From Pseudomonas moraviensis (lineage in GTDB: Bacteria; Pseudomonadota; Gammaproteobacteria; Pseudomonadales; Pseudomonadaceae): a stretch of 64,000 nt of DNA. The DNA is taken from positions 3,844,001 to 3,908,000 of the forward strand of contig NZ_LT629788.1 of the NCBI RefSeq assembly GCF_900105805.1, read 5' to 3'. Positions within the stretch are counted from its first letter, which is position 1. Every line of letters begins with the position of its first letter. The notes below the pieces were generated by a model. It ran no database searches. It worked only from the letters and a program-made list of their open reading frames with translations, and had not been told where the DNA came from. This document shows, one piece after another, positions 43,824 to 53,267 of this stretch. A program made the position numbers and the translations under genes.

Positions 43824-44615
43824 TTACAAGTCGAAGTTTTGCACATTCGACGCAGTTTGGCCCAGCAGCGGTAGGATTTTTCTGAAGGATCGTGCATCGG
43901 CACTGGTCCAGAACCTTACAGGCAAGCTCGGACCTTGCGCCAGCAGATCACGCTCGGCGAGCAACCGTTGCAGCTGCCGGGCCACGGCAGCGCCGGTATC
44001 GATCAGGCTGACATCGTCGGCGATCATCGACCTTAGCAGCGGCTTGAGGAAAGGATAATGGGTGCATCCCAGGATGATCGTATCGCAGCCCTGAGCCAGC
44101 AAAGGGGTGACGTAACCCTGCAGCAAAGTGCGCAATTGGGCGCTGTGCAGGTCGCCACTTTCAATCAGTTCGACCAACCCCGGACACGGCTGGGTGATGA
44201 CTTTGACGTCAGCCGCAAAGCGATCGAGCAACGCGGCGAACTTGGCGCTCTGCAATGTACCTGTCGTTGCCAGCACGCCTACCACGCCACTGCGGGTCGC
44301 CGCTGCAGCCGGTTTGACCGCCGGTTCCATGCCGACAATCGGCCAGTCGGGGAAGTCGCGACGCAGATCGGCAACACCGGCGACAGTCGCGGTATTGCAC
44401 GCCAGCACCAAAGCCTTGGCGCCCTGCTCGCGGAAAAAACCGGCCATCACACTGCAACGCTGACGGATGAATTCCGGGGTCTTTTCGCCGTAGGGAATAT
44501 GCCCGCAATCGGCGACGTAGAGCAGCGATTCGTTGGGCAGCAAACGCTGGATTTCCGCGAGAACCGACAAGCCGCCGACCCCGGAATCGAACACGCCGAT
44601 CGGCGCTTCACGCAT
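43824..44615 (-). CDS. murI: glutamate racemase
   Basis: 263-residue enzyme making D-glutamate for peptidoglycan. The two catalytic cysteines lie in LACNTATV (about residue 74) and LGCTHYPFL (about 186); the N-terminus is PIGVFDSGVGGLSV. The ATG at 44615 overlaps the moeB end by 8 bp. It is last in the hemA-prfA-prmC-moeB-murI run. Confidence 0.95.
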   Translation of the reverse strand: MREAPIGVFDSGVGGLSVLAEIQRLLPNESLLYVADCGHIPYGEKTPEFIRQRCSVMAGFFREQGAKALVLACNTATVAGVADLRRDFPDWPIVGMEPAVKPAAAATRSGVVGVLATTGTLQSAKFAALLDRFAADVKVITQPCPGLVELIESGDLHSAQLRTLLQGYVTPLLAQGCDTIILGCTHYPFLKPLLRSMIADDVSLIDTGAAVARQLQRLLAERDLLAQGPSLPVRFWTSADARSFRKILPLLGQTASNVQNFDL

Positions 44616-45363
44616 GGCGCGCGCCACAGACGCTGCAGCCCGGATCGCGCTTGACCCGCAGTTCACGGAAGCGCGAACCCAAGGCGTCGATCAGCAGCAG
44701 GCGCCCCACCAACGGTTCGCCAAAGCCGACCAGCACCTTCAGCGCTTCCAGCGCCTGCAGGCTGCCAACCAGGCCAACCAGCGGCCCGACGACGCCGGCC
44801 TCGCTGCAGGTCAGTTCGGCTTCGCTGCCGTGACCGTACAGACAGTGGTAGCAAGGACTCTCGGCACGCCGTGGGTCGAACACCGACAACTGCCCTTCCA
44901 GACGAATCGCTGCGCCGCTCACCAGTGGTTTGCGCGCGACTACACACGCGGCGTTGACCGCCTCACGGGTGGCGAAGTTGTCCGAGCAATCGAGCACCAG
45001 ATCCACCGCCGCCACCGCTGCGGCAAGAGAATCCTCGTCCAGCGCCCGCCGATGGGCGATGAGTTGGATTTCAGGATTGATCGCGCCCAGGCGTTTGAGC
45101 GCCGAGTCGACCTTGGACATGCCGACGCTGTCTGTGTCGTGAATGATCTGCCGTTGCAGGTTGGTCAGATCGACCGTGTCGAAATCCGCCAGATGCAACT
45201 CGCCGACGCCCGCTGCCGCCAGGTACAAGGCCACCGGCGCGCCGAGGCCGCCGAGGCCGACGATCAGCACGCGGCTGGCCTTGAGCTTCAGTTGCCCGTC
45301 GATGTCGATGTGTTGCAGCAGAATCTGCCGGCTGTAGCGCAGCAATTCCTGATCATTCAGCAC
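44608..45363 (-). CDS. moeB: molybdopterin-synthase adenylyltransferase (ThiF/MoeB family)
   Basis: 251-residue E1-like enzyme that adenylates the C-terminal Gly-Gly of MoaD in molybdenum cofactor synthesis. It has the Rossmann motif VLIVGLGGLGAPVALYLAAAG, the catalytic region LQRQIIHDTDSVG, and two zinc cysteine pairs (CYHC near residue 174 and CSVC at the end). A GTG start at 45363 overlaps the prmC stop region. Confidence 0.92.
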   Translation of the reverse strand: MLNDQELLRYSRQILLQHIDIDGQLKLKASRVLIVGLGGLGAPVALYLAAAGVGELHLADFDTVDLTNLQRQIIHDTDSVGMSKVDSALKRLGAINPEIQLIAHRRALDEDSLAAAVAAVDLVLDCSDNFATREAVNAACVVARKPLVSGAAIRLEGQLSVFDPRRAESPCYHCLYGHGSEAELTCSEAGVVGPLVGLVGSLQALEALKVLVGFGEPLVGRLLLIDALGSRFRELRVKRDPGCSVCGARHA

Positions 45364-46187
45364 GGCAGGCGCCCCAGACTGATGCGTTGATGGCCGCCCA
45401 GATCGGTGCGGCTGTGGACTTCTTCAAAGCCACGGGTGAGCAGCAGATCACGCACGGCTTCGGCCTGATCATAGCCGTGTTCGAGCATCAGCCAACCAGC
45501 GCTTTCCAGATGATCGGGGGCTTGCGCAACAATCAGGCGCAGATCATCGAGGCCATCTTCACCGGCCACCAAAGCACTGGCCGGTTCGAAGCGCACATCG
45601 CCCTCGACCAGATGCGGATCGGCGGCGGCAATGTACGGCGGGTTGCTGATGATCAATTGAAAGCGCTGGCCTTCCAGTGCACTGAACCAATGGCTGCTCA
45701 GTACGGTGGCGTTGTTCAGGTGCAGACGCTGGCGATTGCGTTCGGCCAATGCCACGGCTTCGAGCACGCGATCGACGGCGGTGACTTTCCACGCCGGGCG
45801 CTCGCTGGCCAGAGCCAAGGCAATCGCGCCACTGCCGGTGCCCAAGTCGAGAACTTTGGCCGGCGTTGCCGGCAGCAGTTCAAGGGCTGCCTCCACCAGC
45901 AATTCGGTATCCGGGCGCGGGATCAGCGTGTGCGGCGCGACTTCCAGATCGAGTTTCCAGAAGCCCTGTTGGCCGAGAATGTAGGCCACCGGCTCACCGC
46001 TACGCCGCCGTTGCAGGTACTCGGCGAACGTCAGCGCAGCCTCGCTCGGGACGATGCGCTCGGGCCAGGTATGCAGAAAGCTGCGCGACTTGCCCAGCGC
46101 GGCGGCGAGGAGCAGTTCAGCGTCCAGGCGTGCAGTGGGCGAGTCCGGCAGTTCGGCGGCGCGCAACAGGCTGGCGATGATGGTCAT
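45357..46187 (-). CDS. prmC: release factor glutamine methyltransferase
   Basis: 276-residue SAM methyltransferase that methylates the GGQ glutamine of release factors RF1 and RF2. The SAM site is VLDLGTGSGAIALALA and the catalytic NPPY motif is at about residue 181. Its ATG directly follows the prfA stop, so substrate and modifier are made together. Confidence 0.95.
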   Translation of the reverse strand: MTIIASLLRAAELPDSPTARLDAELLLAAALGKSRSFLHTWPERIVPSEAALTFAEYLQRRRSGEPVAYILGQQGFWKLDLEVAPHTLIPRPDTELLVEAALELLPATPAKVLDLGTGSGAIALALASERPAWKVTAVDRVLEAVALAERNRQRLHLNNATVLSSHWFSALEGQRFQLIISNPPYIAAADPHLVEGDVRFEPASALVAGEDGLDDLRLIVAQAPDHLESAGWLMLEHGYDQAEAVRDLLLTRGFEEVHSRTDLGGHQRISLGRLPC

Positions 46188-47270
46188 TTATTCACCTATC
46201 GCTGCGAGTTGGTCAGCCTGGTATTCGGCCAGCAACGGCTCGATCACGGCTTCGACGCCACCGGCAAGAATTTCATCCAGCGAATACAGGGTCAGGTTGA
46301 CGCGATGGTCGGTGACCCGGCCTTGAGCATAGTTGTACGTGCGGATGCGCTCGGAGCGGTCGCCGGAACCGACCAGCAATTTACGCTCACTGGCAATCGC
46401 GTTGGCCGCCGCAGCGTTTTGCTGATCGTTGAGCTTGGCCGACAACCAGGCCATCGCTCGGGCGCGGTTCTTGTGCTGGGAGCGTTCTTCCTGACACTCG
46501 ACGACAGTGCCGGTCGGTATGTGGGTGATGCGGATCGCCGAGTCCGTGGTGTTGACGTGCTGACCACCGGCCCCGGAGGAGCGGAACGTGTCGACGCGCA
46601 AATCCGCCGGATTGATCTCGATGGCTTCGCGCTCGTCCGGCTCGGGCAATACCGCCACGGTGCACGCGGAGGTGTGAATCCGGCCCTGGGATTCGGTGGC
46701 AGGAACACGCTGGACACGGTGCGCGCCGGATTCGAATTTCAGCTTGCCGTAGACGTTATCGCCTTCGATACGGGCGATGACTTCTTTATAGCCACCGTGT
46801 TCGCCTTCGTTTTCCGAGAGGATCTCGACACGCCAGCCACGCCGCTCGGCATAACGCGAATACATGCGAAACAGGTCGCCGGAGAAGATCGCCGCCTCGT
46901 CGCCACCGGTGCCGGCGCGGATTTCGAGGAAGACGTTGCGCCCGTCGTTCGGATCCTTGGGCAGCAACATGCGCTGCAGATCGGATTCCAGCGTGATCAG
47001 CGATTCCTTGGCTTCGCGGACTTCTTCCACGGCCATTTCGCGCATGTCCGGGTCGCTGTCCTTGAGCAGGGCCTGTGCGCCTTCAAGATCGCCTTGTACG
47101 CTGAGCAGCTTTTTATACGCAGCCACGACAGGCTCGAGTTCGGCATATTCCTTGGAATAGGCGCGGAATTTGGCCTGATCGGCAATGACTTCGCCGTCGC
47201 CGAGCAGCGCGGTCAGTTCCTCGAAACGGTCCTGGAGAATGTCCAGCTTGTTGAGCAGTGACGCTTTCAT
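46188..47270 (-). CDS. prfA: peptide chain release factor 1
   Basis: 360-residue RF1, which ends translation at UAG and UAA. The GGQ catalytic motif (GAGGQHVNTTDS) lies at about residues 233-235 and the anticodon-like motif region RVPATE at about 188. The ATG overlaps the hemA stop (ATGA). Length and motifs are fully normal. Confidence 0.96.
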   Translation of the reverse strand: MKASLLNKLDILQDRFEELTALLGDGEVIADQAKFRAYSKEYAELEPVVAAYKKLLSVQGDLEGAQALLKDSDPDMREMAVEEVREAKESLITLESDLQRMLLPKDPNDGRNVFLEIRAGTGGDEAAIFSGDLFRMYSRYAERRGWRVEILSENEGEHGGYKEVIARIEGDNVYGKLKFESGAHRVQRVPATESQGRIHTSACTVAVLPEPDEREAIEINPADLRVDTFRSSGAGGQHVNTTDSAIRITHIPTGTVVECQEERSQHKNRARAMAWLSAKLNDQQNAAAANAIASERKLLVGSGDRSERIRTYNYAQGRVTDHRVNLTLYSLDEILAGGVEAVIEPLLAEYQADQLAAIGE

Positions 47271-48553
47271 TGCGGTTTTTTATCCGAAAAACTATCCGGT
47301 GAGCCCTCGAGGGCGAAGAGTTCCTGGGCCATGGCCAGCGCATCGAGGCGGCCTTCGGCAGACAGCTTTTTCAACTGCACGCTGGGCGCATGCAAGAGTT
47401 TGTTGGTCAGGCCACGGGCCAGTTGGCCGAGCACGTCCTCGGCGTTGCCGCCGTTGGCCAGCAGACGCAGGGCCTTTTGCAATTCTTCGTCACGCAGGCG
47501 TTCGCTCTGTTGACGATAGGCCTTGAGCACATCGACCGCCGCCAGTTCGCGCAGGCGCACCATGAAATCGTCGGCGCCGACCGAGACCATTTCCTCCGCC
47601 GCTTGCGCTGCGCCCTGCCGGCTCTTGAGGTTTTCGGCGACCACTTCGTGGAGATCGTCGACGCTGTACAGGTAAACATCGTCGAGTTCGCCGACTTCCG
47701 GTTCGATATCTCGCGGTACAGCAATGTCGACCATGAAGATCGGCTTGTGCTTGCGCAGCTTCAGCGCACTTTCCACCGCACCCTTGCCGAGAATCGGCAA
47801 CTGGCTGGCGGTCGAACTGATGACGATATCGCTGCGCACCAGTTCCGCCGGAATGTCCGAGAGCAGCACCGCGTGAGCGCCGAACTGCTCAGCCAACTGA
47901 CTGGCGCGCTCCAGCGTACGGTTGGCAACGACGATGCGCTTGACCCCCAGCTCATGCAAATGGCGCGCGACCAGAGTGATCGTCTCGCCAGCGCCGATCA
48001 GCAGCGCCTGACTGCGTTGCAGATCACTGAAAATCTGTTTGGCCAGGCTGACGGCGGCAAATGCCACCGACACCGGGTTCTCGCCGATCGCAGTATCGGT
48101 GCGCACCTGCTTGGCGGCATTGAAGGTCGCCTGAAACAGCCGCCCCAGCAGCGGGCCGATGGTGCCCGCCTCGCGGGCCACGGCGTAGGCCGATTTCATC
48201 TGACCGAGAATCTGTGGTTCGCCCAGCACCAGCGAATCGAGCCCGGAGGCGACGCGCATCATGTGACGAACGGCCGCATCGTCTTCATGCACATAGGCAC
48301 TGGCGCGCAGCTCGTCCAGGCTCAGATGGTGATAGTCGGCGAGCCAGCGCAGCACGACATCGGCCGAGAGCTGATCCTGTTCTATATAAAGCTCACTGCG
48401 ATTGCAGGTGGAGAGGATCGCGGCTTCGCGGCTGTCGGTCAGTCGGCAGAGCTGCTGCAAGGCCTCAACCAGCTGCTCAGGGGTAAAGGCCACGCGCTCG
48501 CGGACGTCTACTGAAGCAGTCTTGTGGTTAATACCGAGTGCAAGGAAGGCCAT
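47267..48553 (-). CDS. hemA: glutamyl-tRNA reductase
   Basis: 428-residue NADPH enzyme that makes glutamate-1-semialdehyde, the first committed step of tetrapyrrole synthesis. The catalytic Cys50 is in ILSTCNRSE, NHKTAS is at residues 9-14, and the dimerisation domain is C-terminal. First gene of the minus-strand operon. The start shares a 270-bp divergent region with the TPR lipoprotein gene. Confidence 0.96.
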   Translation of the reverse strand: MAFLALGINHKTASVDVRERVAFTPEQLVEALQQLCRLTDSREAAILSTCNRSELYIEQDQLSADVVLRWLADYHHLSLDELRASAYVHEDDAAVRHMMRVASGLDSLVLGEPQILGQMKSAYAVAREAGTIGPLLGRLFQATFNAAKQVRTDTAIGENPVSVAFAAVSLAKQIFSDLQRSQALLIGAGETITLVARHLHELGVKRIVVANRTLERASQLAEQFGAHAVLLSDIPAELVRSDIVISSTASQLPILGKGAVESALKLRKHKPIFMVDIAVPRDIEPEVGELDDVYLYSVDDLHEVVAENLKSRQGAAQAAEEMVSVGADDFMVRLRELAAVDVLKAYRQQSERLRDEELQKALRLLANGGNAEDVLGQLARGLTNKLLHAPSVQLKKLSAEGRLDALAMAQELFALEGSPDSFSDKKPQ

Positions 48554-48647
48554 TCAAGGTCGCTGGTGGTGACGTGAAGCCGGCAATTGTCCTACTTCGA
48601 AAGATCCAGAACAACTACCGCTGACTATTGTCCCAATTGTCAGACCC

Positions 48648-48653
48648 TATAAT
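48648..48653 (+). promoter_or_regulatory. possible -10 of the TPR-lolB-ispE operon
   Basis: A perfect TATAAT hexamer 170 bp before the TPR gene. No convincing -35 at 16-18 bp. If used, the leader would include the REP pair at 48672-48761. Confidence 0.35.
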
Positions 48654-48671
48654 GAGCACAATTTGGCTCCT

Positions 48672-48761
48672 TGTAGGAGCTGCCGCAGGCTGCGATCTTT
48701 TGATTGTGGTTTTTCGAATCACCAGCAAGATCAAAAGATCGCAGCCTTCGGCAGCTCCTAC
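48672..48761. repeat. inverted repeat (family C)
   Basis: Facing copies of tgtaggagctgccgcaggct and its inverse around a spacer of about 28 bp, in the region between divergent hemA and the TPR gene. Confidence 0.9.
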
Positions 48762-48826
48762 GGTTATGTTTGGCCGAAGGCTTGTGTCATGATGATCCGA
48801 CCGCAGGTTAGTCGTCCTCTTCCTAT

Positions 48827-50551
48827 ATGAATAGATCTTCCGCGTTGCTCCTCGCTTTTGTCTTCCTCAGCGGCTGCCAGGCCATGGCGCCCGTTGCGCC
48901 GGACGGCACCCCGCCGGTCGAAGACACCACGCCCGCGCCTGAAAAGCCCAAGGTTTACAGCTCGTTCAGCGAGGAAACCGTGTTCAGCCTGCTGAGCGCC
49001 GAACTCGCCGGCCAGCGCAATCGTTTCGACATCGCCTTGGACAACTACGTGACCCAGGCCATCAATACCCAGGATCCGGGCGTGTCCGAGCGTGCTTTTC
49101 GCATCGCCGAATATCTGGGCGCCGATCAACCGGCCCTCGACACCGCGCTGATCTGGGCGCGCAACGCTCCGGACGATCTCGAAGCGCAACGCGCCGCCGC
49201 CGTGCAACTGGCCCGCGCCGGGCGTTACGACGACTCCATGGTCTATATGGAGAAAGTCCTGCAGGGCAAGGGCGACACCCATTTCGATTTCCTCGCACTG
49301 TCGGCCGCCGACACCGATCAGGAAACCCGCAACGGTCTGATGAAAAGCTTCGACCGCTTGCTGCAGCGTCACCCGAACAACAATCAGCTGATTTTCGGCA
49401 AGGCGCTGCTGTTGCAGCAGGACGGCGACAATCAGGGCGCACTGACCCTGCTTGAAGACCATCCGCCGGAAGATGGCGAGATCGCACCGATTCTGCTGCG
49501 CGCGCGCCTGCTTCAGCTGCTCAATCGTGGCGACGAAGCGCTGCCGCTGTTGCAGAAAAACATCAGGAAGTACCCGGAAGACAAACGCCTGCGCCTGACT
49601 TACGCGCGCATGCTGGTCGAGCAGGACCGCATGGACGACGCCAAGGCCGAGTTCTCCACGCTTGTTCAGCAATACCCGGAAGACGACGAACTGCGCTATT
49701 CGCTGGCGCTGGTGTGCCTGGAAGCCAAGGCGTGGGACGAGGCCAAGGGTTATCTGGAAGACCTGATCGCTCGCGAAAGCCATGTCGATTCGGCGCACCT
49801 TAACCTCGGCCGGATTGCCGAAGAACGCAACGATCCGCAAGGCGCACTCATAGAGTACGCCCAGGTCGGCCCGGGCAACGACTATCTGCCGGCACAACTG
49901 CGTCAGGCCGATATCCTGATGAGCAACGGCAAAGCCGCCGAAGCGCAAAGCAAACTGGCGGCCGAGCGTGACGAACAGCCCGACTACGCCATCCAGCTTT
50001 ACCTGATCGAATCGGAAACCCTCTCGGCCAACAAACAGGACGACAAGGCCTGGAAAGTCCTGCAGCAAGCCCTGCAGAAATACCCGGACGATCTCAACCT
50101 GCTTTACACCCGCGCCATGCTCGCGGAGAAGCGCAATGACCTGGCGCAAATGGAAAAAGACCTGCGCCTGATCATCAAGCGCGATCCGGACAATGCCATG
50201 GCGCTGAATGCGCTGGGCTACACCTTGTCCGACCGCACTACCCGTTACGCCGAAGCGAAAACGCTGATCGAGCAGGCGCATCAGATCAATCCGGAAGACC
50301 CGGCGGTTCTTGACAGCCTCGGCTGGGTGAACTACCGCCTGGGCAATCTGGACGACGCAGAGAAATACCTGCGCCAGGCGCTCGAGCGTTTCCCTGACCA
50401 CGAAGTCGCCGCGCACCTGGGCGAAGTCCTCTGGGCCAAGGGCAATCAACGCGAAGCCAAACAAGTGTGGGGCAAGTTCCTCAAGGACCAGCCCGACAGC
50501 ACCATTCTGCGCAGCACCATCAAGCGCCTGACCGGATCCGAGACTCTTTAA
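48827..50551 (+). CDS. tetratricopeptide-repeat lipoprotein
   Basis: 574 residues: lipobox LSGC (Cys17), a proline-rich linker, then TPR-type helical repeats over most of the length (for example AEAKTLIEQAHQINPEDPAV near the C-terminus). Such proteins act as scaffolds in envelope complexes. It lies upstream of lolB (3 bp apart), matching P. aeruginosa PA4667-PA4668, and probably co-operates in the outer membrane, though no partner is shown by sequence. Confidence 0.88.
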   Translation: MNRSSALLLAFVFLSGCQAMAPVAPDGTPPVEDTTPAPEKPKVYSSFSEETVFSLLSAELAGQRNRFDIALDNYVTQAINTQDPGVSERAFRIAEYLGADQPALDTALIWARNAPDDLEAQRAAAVQLARAGRYDDSMVYMEKVLQGKGDTHFDFLALSAADTDQETRNGLMKSFDRLLQRHPNNNQLIFGKALLLQQDGDNQGALTLLEDHPPEDGEIAPILLRARLLQLLNRGDEALPLLQKNIRKYPEDKRLRLTYARMLVEQDRMDDAKAEFSTLVQQYPEDDELRYSLALVCLEAKAWDEAKGYLEDLIARESHVDSAHLNLGRIAEERNDPQGALIEYAQVGPGNDYLPAQLRQADILMSNGKAAEAQSKLAAERDEQPDYAIQLYLIESETLSANKQDDKAWKVLQQALQKYPDDLNLLYTRAMLAEKRNDLAQMEKDLRLIIKRDPDNAMALNALGYTLSDRTTRYAEAKTLIEQAHQINPEDPAVLDSLGWVNYRLGNLDDAEKYLRQALERFPDHEVAAHLGEVLWAKGNQREAKQVWGKFLKDQPDSTILRSTIKRLTGSETL

Positions 50552-50554
50552 CCC

Positions 50555-51172
50555 ATGTTTTTGCGCCACGTTATTGTTTTCAGCTTCATCGCCCTGCTCG
50601 CCGGTTGCTCTGGTTTCGGCACTCGCGAATCCGTCGAGGGCCACGGCAGCCCGACCCAGTGGGCGGCGAACAAACAGCAGCTCACCGGCCTCGACGGCTG
50701 GCAGATAGACGGCAAGATCGGCATTCGCGCACCGAAGGATTCCGGCAGCGGCACGTTGTTCTGGCTGCAGCGTCAGGACTACTACGACATTCGCCTGTCC
50801 GGCCCGCTGGGTCGTGGCGCGGCACGCCTGACCGGGCGGCCGGGCAAAGTGTCACTGGAAGTCGCCAACCAGGGCCGCTACGAATCGCAATCGCCCGAAG
50901 CCCTGCTCGAAGAACAGCTTGGCTGGAAATTGCCGGTGTCGAATCTGGCCTGGTGGGTTCGTGGCCTGCCAGCTCCAGAGAGCAAAAGTCGCCTGAACCT
51001 GGACGCCGACAGCCGTTTGGCCAGCCTTGAGCAGGACGGCTGGAAAGTCGAATACACCGCCTACACCGAACAGAATGGTTATTGGCTGCCCGAACGCATC
51101 AAGCTGCACGGCGCCGACCTCGACGTGACGCTGGTGATCAAGACCTGGCAACCGCGCAAGTTGGGGCAATAA
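50555..51172 (+). CDS. lolB: outer-membrane lipoprotein receptor LolB
   Basis: 205-residue lipoprotein (lipobox LLAGC, Cys18) that accepts lipoproteins from LolA and inserts them into the outer membrane. The LolB domain is clear (LDGWQIDGKIGIRAP, YYDIRLSGPLG). It starts 3 bp after the TPR gene and ispE starts 3 bp after it. Confidence 0.94.
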   Translation: MFLRHVIVFSFIALLAGCSGFGTRESVEGHGSPTQWAANKQQLTGLDGWQIDGKIGIRAPKDSGSGTLFWLQRQDYYDIRLSGPLGRGAARLTGRPGKVSLEVANQGRYESQSPEALLEEQLGWKLPVSNLAWWVRGLPAPESKSRLNLDADSRLASLEQDGWKVEYTAYTEQNGYWLPERIKLHGADLDVTLVIKTWQPRKLGQ

Positions 51173-51175
51173 CGC

Positions 51176-52027
51176 ATGACCGCTGCACGCCTGACCCTGC
51201 CCTCACCGGCCAAACTCAATTTGATGCTGCATATTCTCGGCCGCCGTGAAGACGGTTATCACGAGTTGCAGACGCTGTTTCAGTTCCTCGACTACGGCGA
51301 TGAAATCACTTTCGCCGTGCGCGATGACGGCGCGATCCAGTTGCACACCGAGTTCGCCGGCGTGCCCCACGACAGCAACCTGATCGTGCGCGCGGCGAAA
51401 ATGCTGCAGCAACAATCCGCCTGCTCGCTTGGCATCGACATCTGGATCGACAAAGTCCTGCCCATGGGCGGCGGCATCGGCGGCGGCAGTTCGAACGCGG
51501 CGACGACTTTGCTTGGCCTCAACCATCTCTGGCAGTTGGGCTGGGATGAAGATCGCCTGGCGGCGCTGGGCTTGTCACTGGGTGCCGACGTGCCGGTTTT
51601 CGTCCGTGGCCATGCGGCGTTTGCCGAGGGTGTCGGCGAGAAACTGACCCCGGTCGACCCCGAAGAACCGTGGTATCTGGTACTCGTGCCGCAAGTCTCT
51701 GTTAGTACGGCAGAAATTTTTTCCGATCCTTTGTTGACACGTAACACACCGCCCATTAAAGTGCGCCCCGTTCCCGAGGGAAACAGTCGAAATGACTGCT
51801 TGCCGGTGGTTGCAAGGCGTTATCCAGAGGTACGTAACGCATTGGATTTGTTAGGTAAATTTACCGAAGCAAAGCTCACCGGAACTGGAAGTTGTGTGTT
51901 TGGGGGCTTCCCAAGCAAAGCTGAAGCTGATAAAGTCTCGGCCCTTCTGACAGAGACCCTTACAGGGTTTGTAGCGAAAGGAAGCAACGTTTCGATGTTG
52001 CATCGCAAGCTGCAAAGTCTGCTCTAA
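51176..52027 (+). CDS. ispE: 4-diphosphocytidyl-2-C-methyl-D-erythritol kinase
   Basis: 283-residue GHMP kinase of the MEP isoprenoid pathway. The N-terminus is LTLPSPAKLNLMLHILGRR and the ATP loop PMGGGIGGGSSNAATTL lies about residue 97. The first two thirds use the usual GC-rich codons. From about 51,700 on, the style switches to rare TTG, TTA, GTA, AAA and GCA codons, and this part contains a promoter-like sequence. The reading frame and family match hold to the end, so this is not a frameshift. Confidence 0.94.
   Translation: MTAARLTLPSPAKLNLMLHILGRREDGYHELQTLFQFLDYGDEITFAVRDDGAIQLHTEFAGVPHDSNLIVRAAKMLQQQSACSLGIDIWIDKVLPMGGGIGGGSSNAATTLLGLNHLWQLGWDEDRLAALGLSLGADVPVFVRGHAAFAEGVGEKLTPVDPEEPWYLVLVPQVSVSTAEIFSDPLLTRNTPPIKVRPVPEGNSRNDCLPVVARRYPEVRNALDLLGKFTEAKLTGTGSCVFGGFPSKAEADKVSALLTETLTGFVAKGSNVSMLHRKLQSLL
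51734..51762 (+). promoter_or_regulatory. sigma-70 promoter inside ispE for tRNA-Gln and prs
   Basis: TTGACA (51734-51739), a 17-bp spacer and TAAAGT (51757-51762) match the consensus well (6/6 and 4/6). It lies about 300 bp before tRNA-Gln, within the part of ispE that has atypical codons. It would allow strong independent expression of tRNA-Gln and prs. Confidence 0.6.
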
Positions 52028-52064
52028 AGGAATCAAGTGCCCGGCACTTGAAAGCAACAGATAC

Positions 52065-52139
52065 AGGGGCGTCGCCAAGCGGTAAGGCAGCAGGTTTTGA
52101 TCCTGCCATGCGTTGGTTCGAATCCAGCCGCCCCTGCCA
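52065..52139 (+). tRNA. tRNA-Gln (anticodon TTG)
   Basis: A 75-nt cloverleaf: acceptor arms aggggcg and cgcccct, anticodon stem gcagg/cctgc with loop ttttgat (anticodon TTG), T-loop ggttcgaatcc, and encoded CCA. It lies between ispE and prs on the same strand. Confidence 0.95.
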
Positions 52140-52184
52140 TTTTCTCTACTCATCCAGGTTACCCTCAGCCTCTAGGTACTGCGC

Positions 52185-53126
52185 GTGTCCAAGATGATGG
52201 TCTTTACGGGGAATGCCAACCCCGATCTGGCTCGGCGTGTCGTACGTCAGCTGCATATCCCTCTCGGTGACATCTCTGTCGGCAAGTTTTCCGACGGCGA
52301 AATCACAGCCGAGATCAATGAAAACGTTCGCGGTAAAGACGTCTTCATTATTCAGCCGACCTGCGCTCCGACCAACGATAACCTGATGGAACTGGTAGTG
52401 ATGGCTGACGCCTTCCGCCGCTCCTCGGCTACTCGTATCACTGCTGTTATTCCTTATTTTGGTTATGCCCGTCAGGATCGCCGTCCGCGTTCCGCACGTG
52501 TGGCCATCAGCGCGAAAGTCGTCGCTGACATGCTTACCGTAGTCGGCATCGACCGTGTTCTCACGGTTGATCTGCATGCTGACCAGATTCAGGGCTTCTT
52601 CGATATTCCGGTAGATAACATCTACGGCTCCCCGGTTCTGGTGGATGACATTGAAGATCAGCGCTTCGAAAACCTGATGATCGTGTCCCCGGACATTGGT
52701 GGCGTCGTGCGTGCACGGGCCGTTGCCAAATCCCTGGGCGTCGATCTCGGGATCATCGACAAACGCCGTGAGAAAGCCAATCACTCTGAAGTGATGCATA
52801 TCATCGGTGATGTCGAAGGGCGTACCTGTATTCTCGTCGATGACATGGTCGATACCGCCGGCACCCTGTGCCACGCGGCCAAGGCCCTGAAAGAGCATGG
52901 CGCAGCCAAGGTCTTTGCCTACTGCACACACCCTGTGCTGTCGGGCCGGGCCATCGAGAATATCGAAAATTCCGTGCTGGACGAGCTGGTGGTCACTAAC
53001 ACCATCCCGCTGTCCGCTGCAGCACAAGCCTGTGCACGTATCCGTCAACTGGATATCGCACCGGTTGTTGCCGAAGCGGTTCGCCGCATCAGCAATGAAG
53101 AATCGATCAGCGCGATGTTCCGTTAA
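52185..53126 (+). CDS. prs: ribose-phosphate pyrophosphokinase
   Basis: 313-residue enzyme making PRPP from ribose-5-phosphate and ATP, the cofactor used by Hpt and Upp elsewhere in the window. Motifs are MMVFTGNANPDLARRV, the ATP region YFGYARQDRRPRSA and the PRPP loop CILVDDMVDTAGT. A GTG start at 52185 is used; the ATG at 52194 is an alternative. Codons (GCT, CGT, GTT) point to high expression. Confidence 0.95.
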   Translation: MSKMMVFTGNANPDLARRVVRQLHIPLGDISVGKFSDGEITAEINENVRGKDVFIIQPTCAPTNDNLMELVVMADAFRRSSATRITAVIPYFGYARQDRRPRSARVAISAKVVADMLTVVGIDRVLTVDLHADQIQGFFDIPVDNIYGSPVLVDDIEDQRFENLMIVSPDIGGVVRARAVAKSLGVDLGIIDKRREKANHSEVMHIIGDVEGRTCILVDDMVDTAGTLCHAAKALKEHGAAKVFAYCTHPVLSGRAIENIENSVLDELVVTNTIPLSAAAQACARIRQLDIAPVVAEAVRRISNEESISAMFR

Positions 53127-53163
53127 GGGCCCTGCCCTTCACGAAATGTCTCGTTGACGAAAA

Positions 53164-53204
53164 GCGCCCCGCCCCGGCATTCCTGTCGGGGCGGGGCTTT
53201 TTTG
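53164..53204 (+). terminator. rho-independent terminator after prs
   Basis: The 11-bp arms gccccgccccg and cggggcggggc are followed by six T. The loop is 10 nt. Confidence 0.88.
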
Positions 53205-53267
53205 CCCATACCGTGTTCGGCGCTGGTCGCAAACGCCACTCGGTCATGGCTATTTTGGAGATACAAA

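Noticed and set aside
48764..50644. 626-codon open frame on the minus strand
   Set aside because: Antisense to the TPR lipoprotein gene; its apparent repeats mirror the TPR repeats.
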